A stretch of 64,000 bases of DNA from Ianthella basta. Lineage: Eukaryota; Porifera; Demospongiae; Verongiida; Ianthellidae. Shown here piece after piece: positions 36,801 through 44,900 of the stretch; the stretch's first letter is position 1; each line of letters starts with the position of its first letter. The notes below the pieces were generated by a model, which saw only the letters and a list, made by a program, of their open reading frames with translations, had not been told where the DNA came from and ran no database searches. Both the position numbers and the translations under genes were made by a program. Where the stretch lies: the NCBI GenBank assembly GCA_964019415.1, contig OZ025874.1, positions 3,578,696-3,642,695 on the forward strand. The letters are read 5' to 3'.

Positions 36801-38383
36801 GTTGCAACCCAAAGCCAGAGGGTTATCACTGGATAGTATGCCTACCAGCCTCCAGAGACACTTTGGTGTAGAAGGCTAGTAGGCGTGAAATCCAGTGATT
36901 ACCCCTTGTTCAACCTAGCCTGGTCTGGCCGTTGCGGTGGCTTACTGCAATGAACTGACCTCTCAACAATCTCATGCAAGTCAAGTACACTCATGACTTA
37001 GCCTTCCCCCATTAATATTCACTCTTGTTGAAACCACAAGTATTTCACCGGTGGTGGATGCAAGAGTAGCTGGTCATCCTGCATTCCATCAGTATGCCAC
37101 ACTGATGAGCCCCAATCAGCGCGAAACAGCTGTCTGTGGCTCTTCCATTTTTGTAGGATGATTAGCAGGGGAAGGCGATCACTGGTTGCCATCAATAGGG
37201 CTCTTGCCCCCCAGCCTCCTGAGACACTTTGGTGTAGAAGGCTGGTAGACGTAATATCGAGTGATTAGCTCTTGTTCAAAGTACATGTATAGATGAAGGA
37301 AGGAAAATTCAACACCCGAAGTATCAAACCTAAGATCTAGAACTACAAGGTGGAGTGGAGTCTCAGCCACCTAGCCAAAACAGCCTGTGTGACCATTTAC
37401 CTACCCCCTGAAGTCATGACTCCTTCAATCAGTGAAATGGTATTCTACATACCTAATCACAAGTCAGCTATATTCTCCTGAAAGGGTAACACTTATACAC
37501 GGATATAATTACATAAAGTTAGCTTGCAGAGTCAGACTGCTCTCCTTCATTTAATTAAACTGTTAATGCGCCTTATTATAGTAAGTCGCATTAAGGTCTG
37601 TTGGAAGTCTATGGAAATATACTATAGTAAGGCGCATTAAGGCAAGACAAGTGCAGTTAGTCATTTACTATAGTAATTGGCTAACTGCACTTGTGTTGCT
37701 ATGTATGTACATTTGCTAGCCTCATGCAGCTTGTGCGCATGATACCTATAGCATAGGATCCATCATGTGTGTGTATTGGTTCATTAAACATACCACTTCT
37801 ATTTGCTGTGTTCACAGAAATGGCTGGAGGAAAGCAGCCTCAAGGTTCTGGCAAGATTTACTCTGAAATTGATGATGAACCGTATGATGCTGTATTGGGA
37901 GCAGATTCCATTGTAGCTCAGCAAAACCCTGCTTATATCCCAGTCTCTAGATCTCAGCCAAGCAGTTCCCCCAACCCCAGTACAAATGCACCTATCCCTG
38001 TCTCTCACATCTATGTGAATGAGGGGGCAGACAACTACAACATTACTATAAACAGCAGAGATGAGGAGGAAGGCACAGAGAGGGTGAAGAGTAGGATGGA
38101 TGAGGAGGGAGAAGATGACACCTACTATACACCCATGGATGGCGGGTCCAGAGAGGTGGAGGAAGTGGGGAAGCCAGTGCCGAGTAGGGCTGCTTTGAAG
38201 GAGGCACAGAAGCAGAGTAAGGCAGAAGAGGAAGGCACCCTTGATTGGGAAATGATTGCTGGTGCTACCACTTTGGGTGAAGTTGATGGTACAAGTGGGA
38301 GTAATTGGAGAGAGAGTGGGAGTGGTGTTGCCACGGAAACAGCACCACATGAAGTGATCGACACGGAAACTACAAGTTTGTAA
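14323..38383 (+). CDS. Plexin-like receptor, copy B, complete, with tyrosine-motif tail
   Basis: Nineteen exons: 14323-15306, 15374-15604, 15713-15847, 15941-16192, 20355-20508, 20794-20896, 20971-21064, 21196-21321, 21387-21591, 23141-23322, 23395-23816, 23927-24100, 25509-25608, 25726-25953, 26269-26424, 27529-27642, 27930-28073, 36259-36502, 37818-38383. The total is 4614 nt, divisible by three, 1537 residues, no internal stop, all GT-AG. Layout: signal peptide 1-20, sema to ~450, PSI1 451-534, IPT1 to ~619, PSI2 ~620-651, IPT2 to ~761, PSI3 to 822, IPT series to ~1268, TM ~1285-1311, juxtamembrane helix to ~1349, tail 1350-1537. The plexin RasGAP region is absent; the tail is a short acidic segment with YxxI, NPAY, YVNE and YTPM motifs. 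By analogy it is a surface receptor that could recruit SH2/PTB adaptors (inference). Confidence 0.86.
15941..16192 (+). CDS. Copy B exon 4: first PSI domain
   Basis: This 252-nt phase-0 exon with ECSNFTDCSACITEGGLLCG and the WCSVENKC core is a PSI cysteine knot. It is intact and nearly identical to the exons of A and D. The acceptor is CCCCTCCCAG at 15931-15940 and the donor is GTAAGT at 16193. Confidence 0.88.
16253..16366. repeat. Perfect-type hairpin repeat in copy B intron 4
   Basis: TTATACCACGGCGCTGAGGT at the left end is mirrored by ACCTCAGCGCCGTGGTATAA at the right end. The GC-rich loop region contains GAGGGCGCGAAGCGCCC, itself a smaller palindrome. It is MITE-like with no coding content. 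The following ~700 bp (16370-17080) has an open frame of 102 codons (16476-16784) with no recognisable features. Confidence 0.8.
17110..19540. mobile_element. Large foldback element in copy B intron 4 with nested retroelement fragment
   Basis: The left end (GTCTATTTAGGAATGTGCCC, ~17130) is the reverse complement of the right end near 19500. The arms pair through ~17345, resume at ~18330 and meet near 18760. Between ~17350 and 18330 the left arm is interrupted by sequence with retroelement coding capacity. Related copies, in pieces, lie at 21655-21900 plus 22470-22960 and at ~34300-34450. No transposase is visible. Confidence 0.75.
17791..18310 (-). mobile_element. C-terminal fragment of a retroelement polyprotein (zinc knuckle and RLE-like nuclease)
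   Basis: On the minus strand the frame reads LPTPVNLCQWRLQ, then CPLCCSRPCTVNHILNCC (a CCHC-like knuckle) and later ARPDIVII...KLLELTVP, the PD...(E)LT arrangement of restriction-like endonucleases at the end of RLE-type non-LTR elements. The RT domain is absent. The open frame extends to 18480, but its first ~55 codons lie in the host foldback arm and are not part of the protein family. Dead fragment. Confidence 0.68.
20355..21591 (+). CDS. Copy B exons 5-9: IPT1, PSI2, IPT2
   Basis: Exons 20355-20508, 20794-20896, 20971-21064, 21196-21321 and 21387-21591 have the same lengths as in A, C and D. Exons 5-6 form an IPT-like domain ending YDC. Exon 7 is PSI2 (SCSSCTSRFNCNWCPIEFQC). Exons 8-9 form a second IPT with VISSTGSELMATVDANSSVT. 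Phases 1, 2, 0, 0, 1 join without gaps or stops. Confidence 0.85.
21655..22970. mobile_element. Second foldback-family copy in copy B intron 9, itself interrupted
   Basis: The block at 21655-21900 matches the outer arm, and 22470-22960 matches the inner arm, of the element at 17110-19540 (same order and orientation as the left arm). The gap is filled by a separate ~485-bp insertion (21901-22384). The mirrored arm is missing, so this is a half element. Confidence 0.7.
21901..22384. mobile_element. ~485-bp insertion with 8-bp target duplication
   Basis: It starts near AACTAGCTGAATGCCCGCC and ends in TTATTATAATAAG, flanked on both sides by ATTATTCT. The uninterrupted site ATATTATTCTTG is preserved in the mirrored arm at ~19290-19300. 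The 5' signature ACTAGCTG...CCCGCC resembles the starts of repeats at ~29250, 30872, 31853, 32478 and 33143. The class is unknown. Confidence 0.65.
23141..24100 (+). CDS. Copy B exons 10-12: PSI3 and IPT domains
   Basis: Exon 10 (182 nt) is PSI3. Exon 11 (422 nt) carries two IPT domains, the first with TISGTNLG and the second with ITPNKGTPSGGT. Exon 12 (174 nt) completes the second. The donor after exon 12 is a normal GTAAGT; the same site is mutated to AT in copy C. Confidence 0.86.
24206..25320. mobile_element. hAT-like non-autonomous element in copy B intron 12
   Basis: It begins CAGGGGCGTAGCCAGG and ends CCTACACCCCTG (inverted match CAGGGGTGTAGG). The direct repeat CACATC flanks it at 24200-24205 and 25321-25326. 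The orthologous place in copy A (near 85-105) lacks the insert, so it arrived after the A/B split or was never in A. CAGGG-type termini point to the hAT group. The interior carries minisatellite and telomere-like repeats and no transposase. Confidence 0.8.
24570..24765. repeat. CCCTAA repeats and ~22-bp minisatellite
   Basis: A short TAACCCTAACCCTAAC run is followed by about eight copies of a unit close to GCTAACCCCAGTGGCCGAGC. Units vary by single bases and one has a 2-bp deletion. All of this lies inside the hAT-like element. Confidence 0.85.
25509..28073 (+). CDS. Copy B exons 13-17: membrane-proximal IPT region with extra IPT half-exon
   Basis: Exons 13-15 (25509-25608, 25726-25953, 26269-26424) match C exons 13-15. 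Exon 16 (27529-27642) starts like the C membrane exon (VYIGDNLM...) but its helix is replaced by 19 polar residues (from IILTGLQD) and it splices out in phase 0. Exon 17 (27930-28073) repeats the motif of exon 15 (RVPDSDYSVTVGGQPC), so it is a duplicated IPT segment. This looks like a junction where a 3' module from another paralogue was added to a C-like gene. Exons 16-17 are the least certain part of the model. Confidence 0.72.
26581..27168. mobile_element. TIR element in copy B intron 15
   Basis: Termini ACAGCCCATTTACACTA and TAGTGTAAATGGGCTGT are exact inverted repeats of 17 bp. Subterminal sequence is also partly inverted (GAACTGTTC, CGGTTC-type motifs). No coding frame is recognisable and the target duplication is unclear. 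Confidence 0.78.
29570..33925 (+). repeat. Nested tandem repeat family, ~450-bp units (about five copies)
   Basis: Copies at about 29570-30025, 31380-31845, 31975-32395, 32585-33125 and 33470-33925. Each unit holds two half-units that resemble each other, both opening near ATCCAAGATGGC and continuing to CGCGCTCCTCGGCAG. The second half of each carries a short open frame beginning MADGRF or a close variant. Copy four is interrupted by a LINE 3' tail (32685-32793). Confidence 0.75.
32685..32793 (-). mobile_element. LINE 3'-end fragment with (TTGAA)n tail
   Basis: An ATTCAATTCAATTCAAT run is followed by ~95 bp of unique sequence, interrupting a tandem unit exactly where its neighbours read continuously (ACCTTATAT / TATTGATG). 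A related arrangement, with (AATC)n, lies at 59576-59680. Microsatellite-like 3' tails are usual for CR1/L2-type LINEs (family knowledge). Confidence 0.5.
34066..34103 (-). ncRNA. Hammerhead-like ribozyme core, minus strand
   Basis: Read on the minus strand: stem I TACAA/TTGTA, core CTGATGA, one extra A, stem II GATC-TACG-GATC, GAAA, then ACGT followed by C at the expected cleavage position. This matches a type I hammerhead with a 2-bp stem III, apart from the extra A. It is the mirror of the motif at 34206-34243. Confidence 0.5.
34206..34243 (+). ncRNA. Hammerhead-like ribozyme core, plus strand
   Basis: Stem I TACAA (34206-34210) pairs with TTGTA (34239-34243). CTGATGA is at 34211-34217 and GAAA at 34231-34234. 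Stem II is GATC/GATC closed by a TACG loop. CGTC precedes the predicted cut after 34238. One extra A lies between CTGATGA and stem II, so activity is uncertain. Confidence 0.52.
34490..35210. repeat. GTAACTTGCACTGGTGGT-type satellite
   Basis: Three ~90-bp direct copies at ~34640-34860 share GACCAACTAGCGCAGATACT-like text, followed by GTG-rich variants. The complementary family recurs at 56890-57190. The 34496-34560 stretch is a separate palindrome (GGCATGCCATTGAATT-type arms). Open frames rich in T and P are translation of the repeat. Confidence 0.7.
36259..36502 (+). CDS. Copy B exon 18: transmembrane and juxtamembrane helix
   Basis: The acceptor CTGTAG precedes VHIGTLMTVDVGSLS, followed by the membrane helix AGVIFGSLLSAISLLLVLAA and onward to VISCK. 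Basic residues KKRLSREK mark the cytoplasmic side. The exon ends with a likely coiled-coil helix (KQLEQEVLNMKSQVTMIHGQ), shared almost exactly with C and with fragment E. A similar leucine/glutamate-rich helix sits at this place in true plexins (family knowledge). The phase-1 donor joins the tail exon. Confidence 0.85.
36503..37817. repeat. Copy B intron 18 with direct repeats, ribozyme-like motif and palindromes
   Basis: Two ~95-bp direct repeats (36822-36914 and 37175-37279, sharing GACACTTTGGTGTAGAAGGC) flank the hammerhead-like motif at 37096-37140. Further on, 37562-37640 and 37656-37703 are two palindromes (arms TTAATGCGCCTTA and ACAAGTGCAGTTAG with their complements). They interrupt sequence that is shorter in fragment E. 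Confidence 0.65.
37096..37140 (+). ncRNA. Hammerhead-like ribozyme motif with palindromic stem III
   Basis: Stem I GCCACA (37096-37101) pairs fully with TGTGGC (37135-37140). The core is CTGATGA (37102-37108), stem II lies in 37109-37122 (G-C, C-G, one C-C mismatch, C-G), GAAA is at 37123-37126, then stem III ACAG/CTGT without a loop and C at the cleavage position 37134. The geometry is type I. A loopless palindromic stem III is known from hammerheads of Penelope-like elements, which can act as dimers (family knowledge). Imperfect stem II may mean decay. Confidence 0.62.
37818..38383 (+). CDS. Copy B exon 19: tyrosine-motif cytoplasmic tail
   Basis: The terminal exon encodes 188 residues to the TAA at 38381-38383. 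Motifs in order: IYSEIDDEPYDAV (two YxxI/V motifs), QQNPAYIPV (NPxY), IYVNEG (YxN), DTYYTPMDGG (YxxM). The C-terminal half is rich in E, K, S and T. There is no RasGAP, Rho-binding or kinase sequence, and 188 residues is far below the ~600 of plexin cytoplasmic regions. NPxY and YxxM are classical PTB and PI3K-p85 SH2 ligands, and YxN is a Grb2-type SH2 ligand. Phosphorylation itself cannot be seen here. Confidence 0.85.
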
Positions 38384-39521
38384 TCTTTCTTGCTATGGCG
38401 TGATTATAAGCAGTACAAGTAAATATGACATAATAAGTTGGCTTAGGATTTTGTTGTGCACTGCACGCTAGTTTGACATTGTTTTATACGTTTGGAAATA
38501 TACAGCCATTATGGTAGCCAGTAAAGTTGTGTGGTTTGCTATATAATAACTGTTAGTATTAAAATATCTGTACAATAGTGAATCAATTTTGTAATGAAAT
38601 TGGCATTAATTAAATGTCCAATTCTGTACAGCACACGGATTATAAAGTTGCATCAGGTTCATGTTCATTAATGATTATGCATGACTATTATATGTCAGTT
38701 ATCAGAACAAACATATATACAGCAGTACTTCCTTTGTAATTCTACCACAGAAGGCTATATAAAGCTCACTGCTCTATTATTAAAAGTTATGTGTCAATTT
38801 ACAGCTAACATGTTATCACCATGCACATTTGACACTGAGTTATGATCAAAAACATCTTGATCATAACTCAGTGGCAACTGTGACCCGTAAGGGTCAATAC
38901 GTAAGCGATGCCCGACTAGTCATGCTTCAATAGGCACAAGCACTGTGCATGCATGTCTATTATTGTATTAAGACGCCAGCAATAATTGCAGTGGCACAGC
39001 ATGTACACTGGGCCAGGTTGTGGGGATATGCAGCACTATATATATAACTAGAACAAGGGAATATGTCTATTTGTGGCATCCAGTATATACTTAAGCAGGG
39101 TGTTAAGCCGTCATGGCAGAGTGGATCACCCCTACCTAGAATGGCACACTGCACCACCAGTGATAGAACACATCTTGAGCTGCATGGGATGGAGAGGTAC
39201 TGGGTTTGGAGCCAGAGTACGGCTACTCGAGTTTGCATGAGCAAGTTGCAGACCTTGGACCCACTGTCTTGTACCAATTTTGATAGCTGTGTATGCAACA
39301 GGACTGTGTATTGTGTCAGGAAACGTTGTATTCTTGACTTGCATGGCTTTGAACTATTGTTGACCCTGTATACATGCATGCCCACTCTCGACGTTGTAAT
39401 ATTTAATGTTCCGCCAGGGAATTTGATAATGACACATCCGTAAATTTCACTCATATCCGCACTTCCTGATTCTCTTGCAGTTCCTACCGTCTCGTCCCCA
39501 AAGCATTCCCTCGTAAATCTG
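38384..39521. other. Spacer between copies B and C
   Basis: The 3' UTR of B and the promoter of C must lie here. A hairpin with 17-bp arms (CACTGAGTTATGATCAA) is at 38834-38874. ATTAAA at ~38610 could serve as a poly(A) signal. No other gene is supported; the long minus-strand frame at 38960-39676 mostly mirrors spacer and copy C exon 1. Confidence 0.5.
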
Positions 39522-40838
39522 ATGGCTTTTCTAGATCTGCAGTTAATCATCTTCCTCTGCCTGATTGGAGGTACTGCATCCCAGCCCAATTCGAGGCCCG
39601 TCCTATCCTCCTCCTCCCTCAGCAGGATGGTGGTGTCCAGGTCGACTGGTGACGTGTTCCTCGCAGACCAAGACACCGTCTACCTCCTTCCCGGACATCT
39701 GAGCGAGGTGACCAGCAGTGTCAGCCGTACGGCGGGGCAGACATCAGAGGGAATGACGCTCTCCAAGCAAGAGGACAAGCTGATTGTGTGCTGGGCGTCC
39801 TTTGTACAGTCGGCCGGTGACTCCTTCAGTGAAGCCACTGTCGCATTCCTGAGGGTGCTCGGACGTCTGAGACACCGAGGTACAGTAATATAGCGGACAG
39901 AAGATATGTGAGTGGAGCAACTGCAGGGAACTTCGCGTACTTTGCTACTACCAACATCGAGAGTACCTATATCGGGGGTCGCACTGCAGTTGTTCGAGTG
40001 GTCCGAGTGTGTAACGTTGAACCAAGTACTTTGGACAGTGTGTGGGACAGCTGGTACGAGATTCAAGTGATTTGTGATACAAGTCAGGGCAGCTTGGCAG
40101 ATTTTGATAACGAACTGATCAGTGCAAACTTCCTCTTTCCGGGCGAAGGAGCAGAAGAGCCACTCTTGGTTGTGTCAACATTTAATGATGCAGTGTTGTT
40201 ATCTTTCTGTACTGTTCCTTTGTCTATGATTGATGCCTCGGCAGGAAACATGTCCCACTCTTGTGCCACTAACGATGTGACACTCCAATTTCCATGGACC
40301 AACACTGGGTCACGCACCACTACGGTAAGTTATTTTAAGTGCATGTGTGCATTAATTTTCATCTTGTCTACCATAATATATACTTTCTGCATGTCATTTA
40401 CAGGTATCTGTCACAGAGTGTGACTTGTTGGTAAACCTTGGCATAATTGAGCGTGGTCCAGTAAGGCTGGCCACTCAACCTCCTCAACATAACCTATTAC
40501 CTGGTTTTGGAGCTATCGTGAATTCACTACCATTTCTTAGCCTGTCAAGTCGTGCCTCCTCCTCGGAAGTGTTTGTTGTGGATGGAGTGGTGGTCAACTT
40601 TGTAGGGTATTCCCGTGGACAAATCAAGAAGGTTTGAGAGATGTATAATTATACATATCATCAATTACTGCATTTAGAATGTATCTACTTTCTGTCTCTT
40701 CAGTTTGTGACCAGACAATTCTCAGACATGAACACCAACCCTGCCCCAGAGTGCACTTGGTCCCTGTCCTCTAAGGAAGTGAAGGCTCTGTCTCATGCTA
40801 GTGGATCTGACTATGTGTATGCACTTAATGAAGATGAG
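39522..40838 (+). pseudogene. Copy C exons 1-3: sema domain with internal deletion and frameshift
   Basis: The leader MAFLDLQLIIFLCLIGG is followed by normal sema sequence to ~39835. The text then jumps to the part corresponding to ~14818 in B, losing about 180 bp, and the reading frame changes. The first frame ends at a TAG at 39891-39893; sema resumes in another frame (VRVVRVCNVEPSTLD...). Exon 2 is one codon shorter than in B and uses the unusual donor GTTTGA. Several propeller strands are missing, so the domain should not fold normally. Confidence 0.82.
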
Positions 40839-40944
40839 GTGAGTGGATAGATTTAATTTGTAATCTTACTGTTGTCATTACAATCACAATCAACACCCCT
40901 ATATTGTACATTTGCCCCGGCCCATTCTGTTCCTTCCTCCCCAG

Positions 40945-41196
40945 GTCCACCGTCTCCCACTAGAGGAGTGCTCCAACTTCACTGACTGCAGTACCTGCAT
41001 CTCTGAGGGAGGTCTGCTGTGTGGCTGGTGCAGTGTGGAGAACAAGTGCTCCAGGAGACCACAGTGTGCCAACAGCAACAGTTCTGATGGACTGAGGTGG
41101 GTCCAGAGAACTGACAGGTGTCTGACAGTGGGCATTGCATCAGCTGTGAGCATTTCGCGATAAGAGACAGCCTACCCAAAAGAAACAACCAGCATT
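40945..41196 (+). pseudogene. Copy C exon 4: PSI1 with premature stop
   Basis: The exon keeps all PSI cysteines but reads ISR then TAA (41160-41162) where B reads ISGEQTAYP. Exon length (252 nt) is unchanged, so these are point changes. Splice sites are normal. Confidence 0.85.
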
Positions 41197-41941
41197 GTAA
41201 GTTGAGCATGGCTGGGGTTGGATTGGTTTCGTTACATGTATCAGTTGTCCCTCATCTGACACACTGCCACATTCAGAGACGAAGAATAGGTGTGCTTTGC
41301 ATACATCAAGATCAGTGTATTCAAGTGCATAGGAACTATAATGTGTTGAAAGAACAGTAAGCTAGTCGCTGCCATTTTTGCAATCATTTTGTCACTATTG
41401 GTGGCATTCTTTATGTAGAGATTTATTAAAAATATTTGCTAATGCAGCTGAATTGCTTTGTATAAGGAAAAATCATTTTAATGTGCACTTGGGCCTCAGT
41501 TACTTCATGTTGTAGCGCTGTTGGGATGGTTGCTGCAAGCAGCATGACACAATACTGTGTGGAATGTCTTCAAAATTGATCTTAATGATAAACAAGTATC
41601 TTATTCATACAACACCTGTAAATTTGTCTGAATGTTCAGTTGCAGTTCAGTTTTATATTTATCAGCTGATGAAGATGTCAATTGAAACATTCTGGCAATA
41701 GCCATTCACTGGAATTGCCTAGACACTGTGGTTTCACTTGAAATTCTCAAAGACCTGTTGTGTGTACAGTAAGGAGTGGATATTAACAACTATGTTGTGG
41801 GTGCTCCATTGGTGTGAATTGTGTTAGAGCTTTGTAGATATGTATGTACAAATGATGGATATGCAGAACCAGGAACCCTCACCATTGTTTGTTTTCCCCT
41901 TGATTCTGTTGTGGTTGTACTGTTGTTTTTTACTCTCCTAG

Positions 41942-44900
41942 AACATCACAATCAGCAATCTTCCAACTCCACTTTTGAGTGATTCTAAGTTGTTTGAGTG
42001 TGTTTTTGGGACATTTGGAAATGAGATTTTGACTGCCCAGAGTAGAAACACATACTTGTGTGAAGTACCACAGATACCACTATTCCAAAATGAAGGTGAG
42101 GTACTATAGCAGCAGGAATGTCTGTATTGGGGCAAGAAGATAATGTGTACTTTGAGCCAGCCTTTTGTTGCTATCGATGTTCATGCACATGCATGTGGTA
42201 TGTGACAGAATTATTTCATTTGTAATGCTGGAAGCATGGAATGACCTTTTATGTACATTGTACGGATAAACGACAAAATAGATGAACAGGTCTAGAATGG
42301 TTTTGCGGTCTAATACAACCATTTATACGTACATTTAGTACTGAGAAAATGATTGAGATGATTCAGCTCCCAGTGGAGGAAGTGACTACAAGCAGCTGGG
42401 TGCAGGCATGAGACACAATTTCAAACAGTTGGCTGTTGCTTTTTTTACGTAGTGCAAGCAAATCCCTTTGGACTGTGCCTATTCGTCACATGGTGATCTT
42501 CTGTTGGTTTCGTTCTGCACCCGTTTTGTTCTAAAATGGAACAAATTCAACAAAATGGATTAACTGTTCTATGGTCTATAAAATGTTTCAACCTTTTTGT
42601 GTTAACAGGACAGAAATAACGAACATTAATGTTATGCAGTCACATGCTGTATGTGAACGCCCTTCTGACACTATATATCTTCCATTCCATCTCCTCCTTC
42701 AATGGACCTCCTTTAACGTATCTGTTCATGTATGAACATCCCCACATGTTTCTTTCCTTCACACTCCTGACAATGATTCCACACTGTGACCATCTCAACT
42801 TGTCACGGTTACATGTCACACATACAAGTACGTAGCTGATGTGTAATCGCATTTGGTTTTACACCATTAAATAACTGCTTTCACTGCAACTGTGCCGGCT
42901 ACTTTCCTAATTAGAATGGTAGCCACTTTTTATTCTTTTTTTTTATATACGATAATGCAAACCATTACAAGGGGTGAGCTGATGATAAGGACAGAAACAT
43001 ACAAAAGTCTAGTTCATAATACAATAACTGCATGAATGTAATAGTGATTGGGAGAATATAGAGTTAAGCAAGAAAATAGACAAAGTACATAGTCAGTTTA
43101 TTTACTTATTTCTCTTTGTAATTGTCTCCTACAAGCTACCCAGTCCGGTTTGTCATCTTTAAGGCTATCTGAATTCATCTTATTCCATATTTCAGGAATT
43201 CTTCCTCGGTAGCTTCTTTTAAAAACCTCTAATGATTTCGTAGTGATATGGGATTGTAGTTGATGGTTGTGAGACTTCGTTGGGGCTACTATGGCTGATC
43301 TGCGTGGCTTCACTTTGCTGGGGTCTTCGAATTCAGGGGTAAGTGATTTCAGTGGTGTCTTGGTGTCTCCATGCAAAAGTTTGCATGTAAGACCTACTGC
43401 AGCCGCTTGTCTTCTCTGCTCCAATGAACTGATGGGGAGTTGACCAAACATGTTGTGTGCCTGCTCTTGGACTCTGTCCAATTTGTCCAGATTGGTCTTT
43501 GCTGCACTCCAGTACACAAGGTTCCCATACTCTAGCTTTGGGCGCACAAATGCTGTGTAAGCTGTGTGGAGGCCACTATCATCAAGGTACCTTCTCGCTC
43601 GTCTTATGGCTCCTAGTCTTTGCCTTGCCTCAGTTGCAATTCTGTCGACATGAGGTGACCATGTTCCTTTGCTGTCCAAGGTAAAACCGAGAACATCCAA
43701 TGTCTCATTCTCACAGATCACTTCTCCTTCCATAACCAGAGGCACATTCACTACATCCCTCTTTTTGCTGATGGTGATTGCTTTTGTCTTCTTCGCTTCG
43801 AATTCAAGGAGCCATTTCTTACTAAACTTCAAAATCCTTTCAATATCCGAATTCAGCAATGCAGCACTTGTCTCTCTTCCACCTGTTGGTATTCGCATTA
43901 CGAGGGTAACATCATCAGCATAACATAGCATTGCTGCATGCTGGGCTTCCTCAGGCAATCTTCGGATAAACAGATCAAAAAACAGTGGTGACCATATTCC
44001 CCCTTGTGGAACACCTGAGCGGATTTGACAAACCTCAGACTCCTCTCCATTGGTGGCGACCAAAAAAGAGCGATCTGAAAGGTAGCTCTTCAGAAGAGCA
44101 AGTGCTCTTCCTCTAATGCCTATTGACTGCAAGTGTGCCAGTAGACCTCTCCACCATACGCGGTCAAATGCACCTCTGATGTCAAGTGCTACTACTCGGA
44201 GTTCTTCACGTGCTTCAAGTGCAGTAGCAACCTCATCAGCAATGATGACTCCAACATCAGCAGTTCCTGTTCCTGGTACAAATCCAAATTGCTCATCTGG
44301 GATGTACGGCAGGAGACAACTTCTTAGTTGAGGAAGGAGGACCCTTTCAAATGTTGTTGAGAGGGTGGGCAGCACTGATATTGGTCTATAGTTGGAAGGC
44401 AATGTTGATGGCCCCTTCTTATGGATCGGGGTGACACGAGCAATTTTCCAGGATTTTGGAAAGATCCCGGTCCTCACGATCTTCTGAAATAGTCGAGTGA
44501 TGGGCTTTGAGAGTGGGCCGGCACATTGCTTAAGCACTATAGGGCTTATACCGTCCAATCCAACTGATTTACTTTCATCCAGCTTCTTCAAAACAGTCCG
44601 GATTTGATTCTGCTTCACTCTGAATGTCCTCAGCACAGATTCAAATTCTTCGTCAGGCAGATCTGGCAGCTCAGCAGATTCTTCATCAGGTATGCAAAAT
44701 TTCTCAGTGAAGAACTTGGCAAGGGCGTCTGCTTTGGGGGTCACTGTTTGCTTCTTAGGTGCAAAGCCTGTGATGTCTTTTGTCATCTGCCACCAGTGCT
44801 TGGAGTTGGTGCCTTTTGCCAGTTTCTTCCTGATTCGATTCTGGTGTTGGCAAAGAGCTTTGTTGTACACATGCGTGGCTTTTTTGCTCAATTTTGCATA

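Noticed and set aside
38960..39676. 238-codon open frame on the minus strand
   Set aside because: It overlaps copy C exon 1 in antisense and runs into spacer; no domain, no splice logic, no homologous frame at A, B or D.
39801..39894. A possible GT...AG mini-intron that might bypass the C sema lesion
   Set aside because: It would still leave the propeller short and would not address the stop at 41160 or the lost donor at 48961.
41665..41700. CTGATGA...GAAAC in C intron 4 (relatives at ~5110-5155 minus and ~20073-20105)
   Set aside because: No stem II or stem III pairing and the core differs in the relatives, so not called a hammerhead.
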